The notes beneath the pieces are model-generated. The model was not told the DNA's origin, made no database searches, and worked only from the letters and a program-made list of their open reading frames with translations. Position numbers and translations under genes: made by a program. A DNA stretch of 64,000 bases from an uncultured Clostridia bacterium. Lineage in GTDB: Bacteria; Bacillota; Clostridia; Oscillospirales; Acutalibacteraceae. The number at the start of each line of letters is the position of its first letter. Position 1 is the stretch's first letter. Positions 63,725-64,000 of the stretch are shown here, in pieces. Location: contig CALWVR010000011.1 in NCBI GenBank assembly GCA_944385105.1, forward strand, positions 62,001-126,000, read 5' to 3'.

Positions 63725-63770
63725 TTTTTTTCAACATTCTTTAAAAAATCTGTTGAAAACTTTTCCCGTT

Positions 63771-64000
63771 TTATTCTGATTCACTTAATTCTTCGTCAGC
63801 TTCTAGTTCTTCAGTATTTTCCTCATGTTGTACCTTAGTAACTGCAACTATTTTATTTCCCTCTTTTATTCTCATTACCCTTACACCTCTTGAATGTCTA
63901 GAGCACTTTCTTATTGTGTTAGCTTGTATTCTAATTATAATTCCGTCTTCAGATATTAGTATCAAGTCGTCGTCCATAGACACAAGCTTTACTGCTGCTA
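63771..64000 (-). CDS. gyrA: DNA gyrase subunit A, 3' end only
   Basis: The last 75 or so codons of a gene that runs in from the right edge. Visible are AAVKLVSMDDDLILISEDGIII (broken at 20 residues for the motif core DDDLILISEDG), IRIQANTIRKCSRHSRGVRV and MRIKEGNKIVAVTKV, a terminal blade of the GyrA beta-pinwheel, then an acidic tail (EELEADEELSESE) typical of gyrase rather than topoisomerase IV. ParC is less likely because of the acidic tail. Confidence 0.85.
   Translation of the reverse strand, partial: AAVKLVSMDDDLILISEDGIIIRIQANTIRKCSRHSRGVRVMRIKEGNKIVAVTKVQHEENTEELEADEELSESE

Overview
The window is about 64 kb of very AT-rich DNA from a low-GC Gram-positive bacterium. The gene content points to a spore-forming anaerobic member of Clostridia: a V-type ATPase, a YtaF-type sporulation membrane protein, the GGGtGRT/NifU-like pair, the dapL route to diaminopimelate, RNase Y, a class B sortase, strong Shine-Dalgarno sites and frequent TTG/GTG starts. 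The genus cannot be named from the sequence alone.

Left part (1-8 kb): the 5' end of a V-ATPase operon, thymidine kinase, a flavoprotein, tRNA-Arg, uppP, the NifU-like/GGGtGRT pair, and a TPP riboswitch in front of a thiXYZ-type thiamine-precursor ABC transporter. From 7.9 to 13.1 kb lies a tandem duplication of about 2.6-2.7 kb. Each copy carries a membrane-anchored HExxH metalloprotease. Copy 2 also carries a tRNA-Trp/tRNA-Thr operon, whereas copy 1 keeps only the tRNA promoter and terminator around a short tRNA-less spacer.

Accessory stretch (13.3-19.4 kb): a secreted protein; a hydrophobic small peptide with a convergent antisense RNA that looks like a type I toxin-antitoxin locus; three XRE-family regulators plus a decayed fourth that share an operator-like motif; a SLOG-like gene divergent from one XRE gene across a 21-bp palindrome; a MecA-like adaptor; and a secreted GH24 lysozyme with an SH3-like domain nested inside it.

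Middle (19.5-37.4 kb): a cysteine desulfurase-thiI-sortase B-DAHP synthase cluster, rsmE, a CrtO-like membrane protein, pncC, malQ-glgP for alpha-glucan breakdown, pnp with a long hairpin leader, a CapA-like protein, a calcium P-type ATPase and ytaF.

Second accessory stretch (37.4-44.2 kb): a second SLOG-like gene divergent from a ribbon-helix-helix regulator across a 13-bp inverted repeat, a Tim44-like secreted protein with a coding minisatellite, a decayed mtnA-type gene next to a purine permease, tRNA-Ser beside a broken tRNA-Ser copy with an insertion, an OGG-type glycosylase, and two paralogous small proteins with a bacteriocin-like VSGG leader.

Right part (44.2-64 kb): ychF, tex, an acyltransferase-type membrane protein, a third SLOG-like gene, fba, rplM-rpsI, two more leader-type small peptides, a G5/3D cell-wall protein, rny, an ABC sugar transporter, the dapF-pyrG-dapL operon, a fifth leader-type peptide, rpe and the 3' end of gyrA.

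The strongest candidates for undescribed biology are the SLOG-like genes paired divergently with small DNA-binding proteins, the dispersed Gly-Gly leader peptides with no local exporter, the type I toxin-like locus, the tRNA-losing metalloprotease duplication, and the interrupted tRNA-Ser copy.
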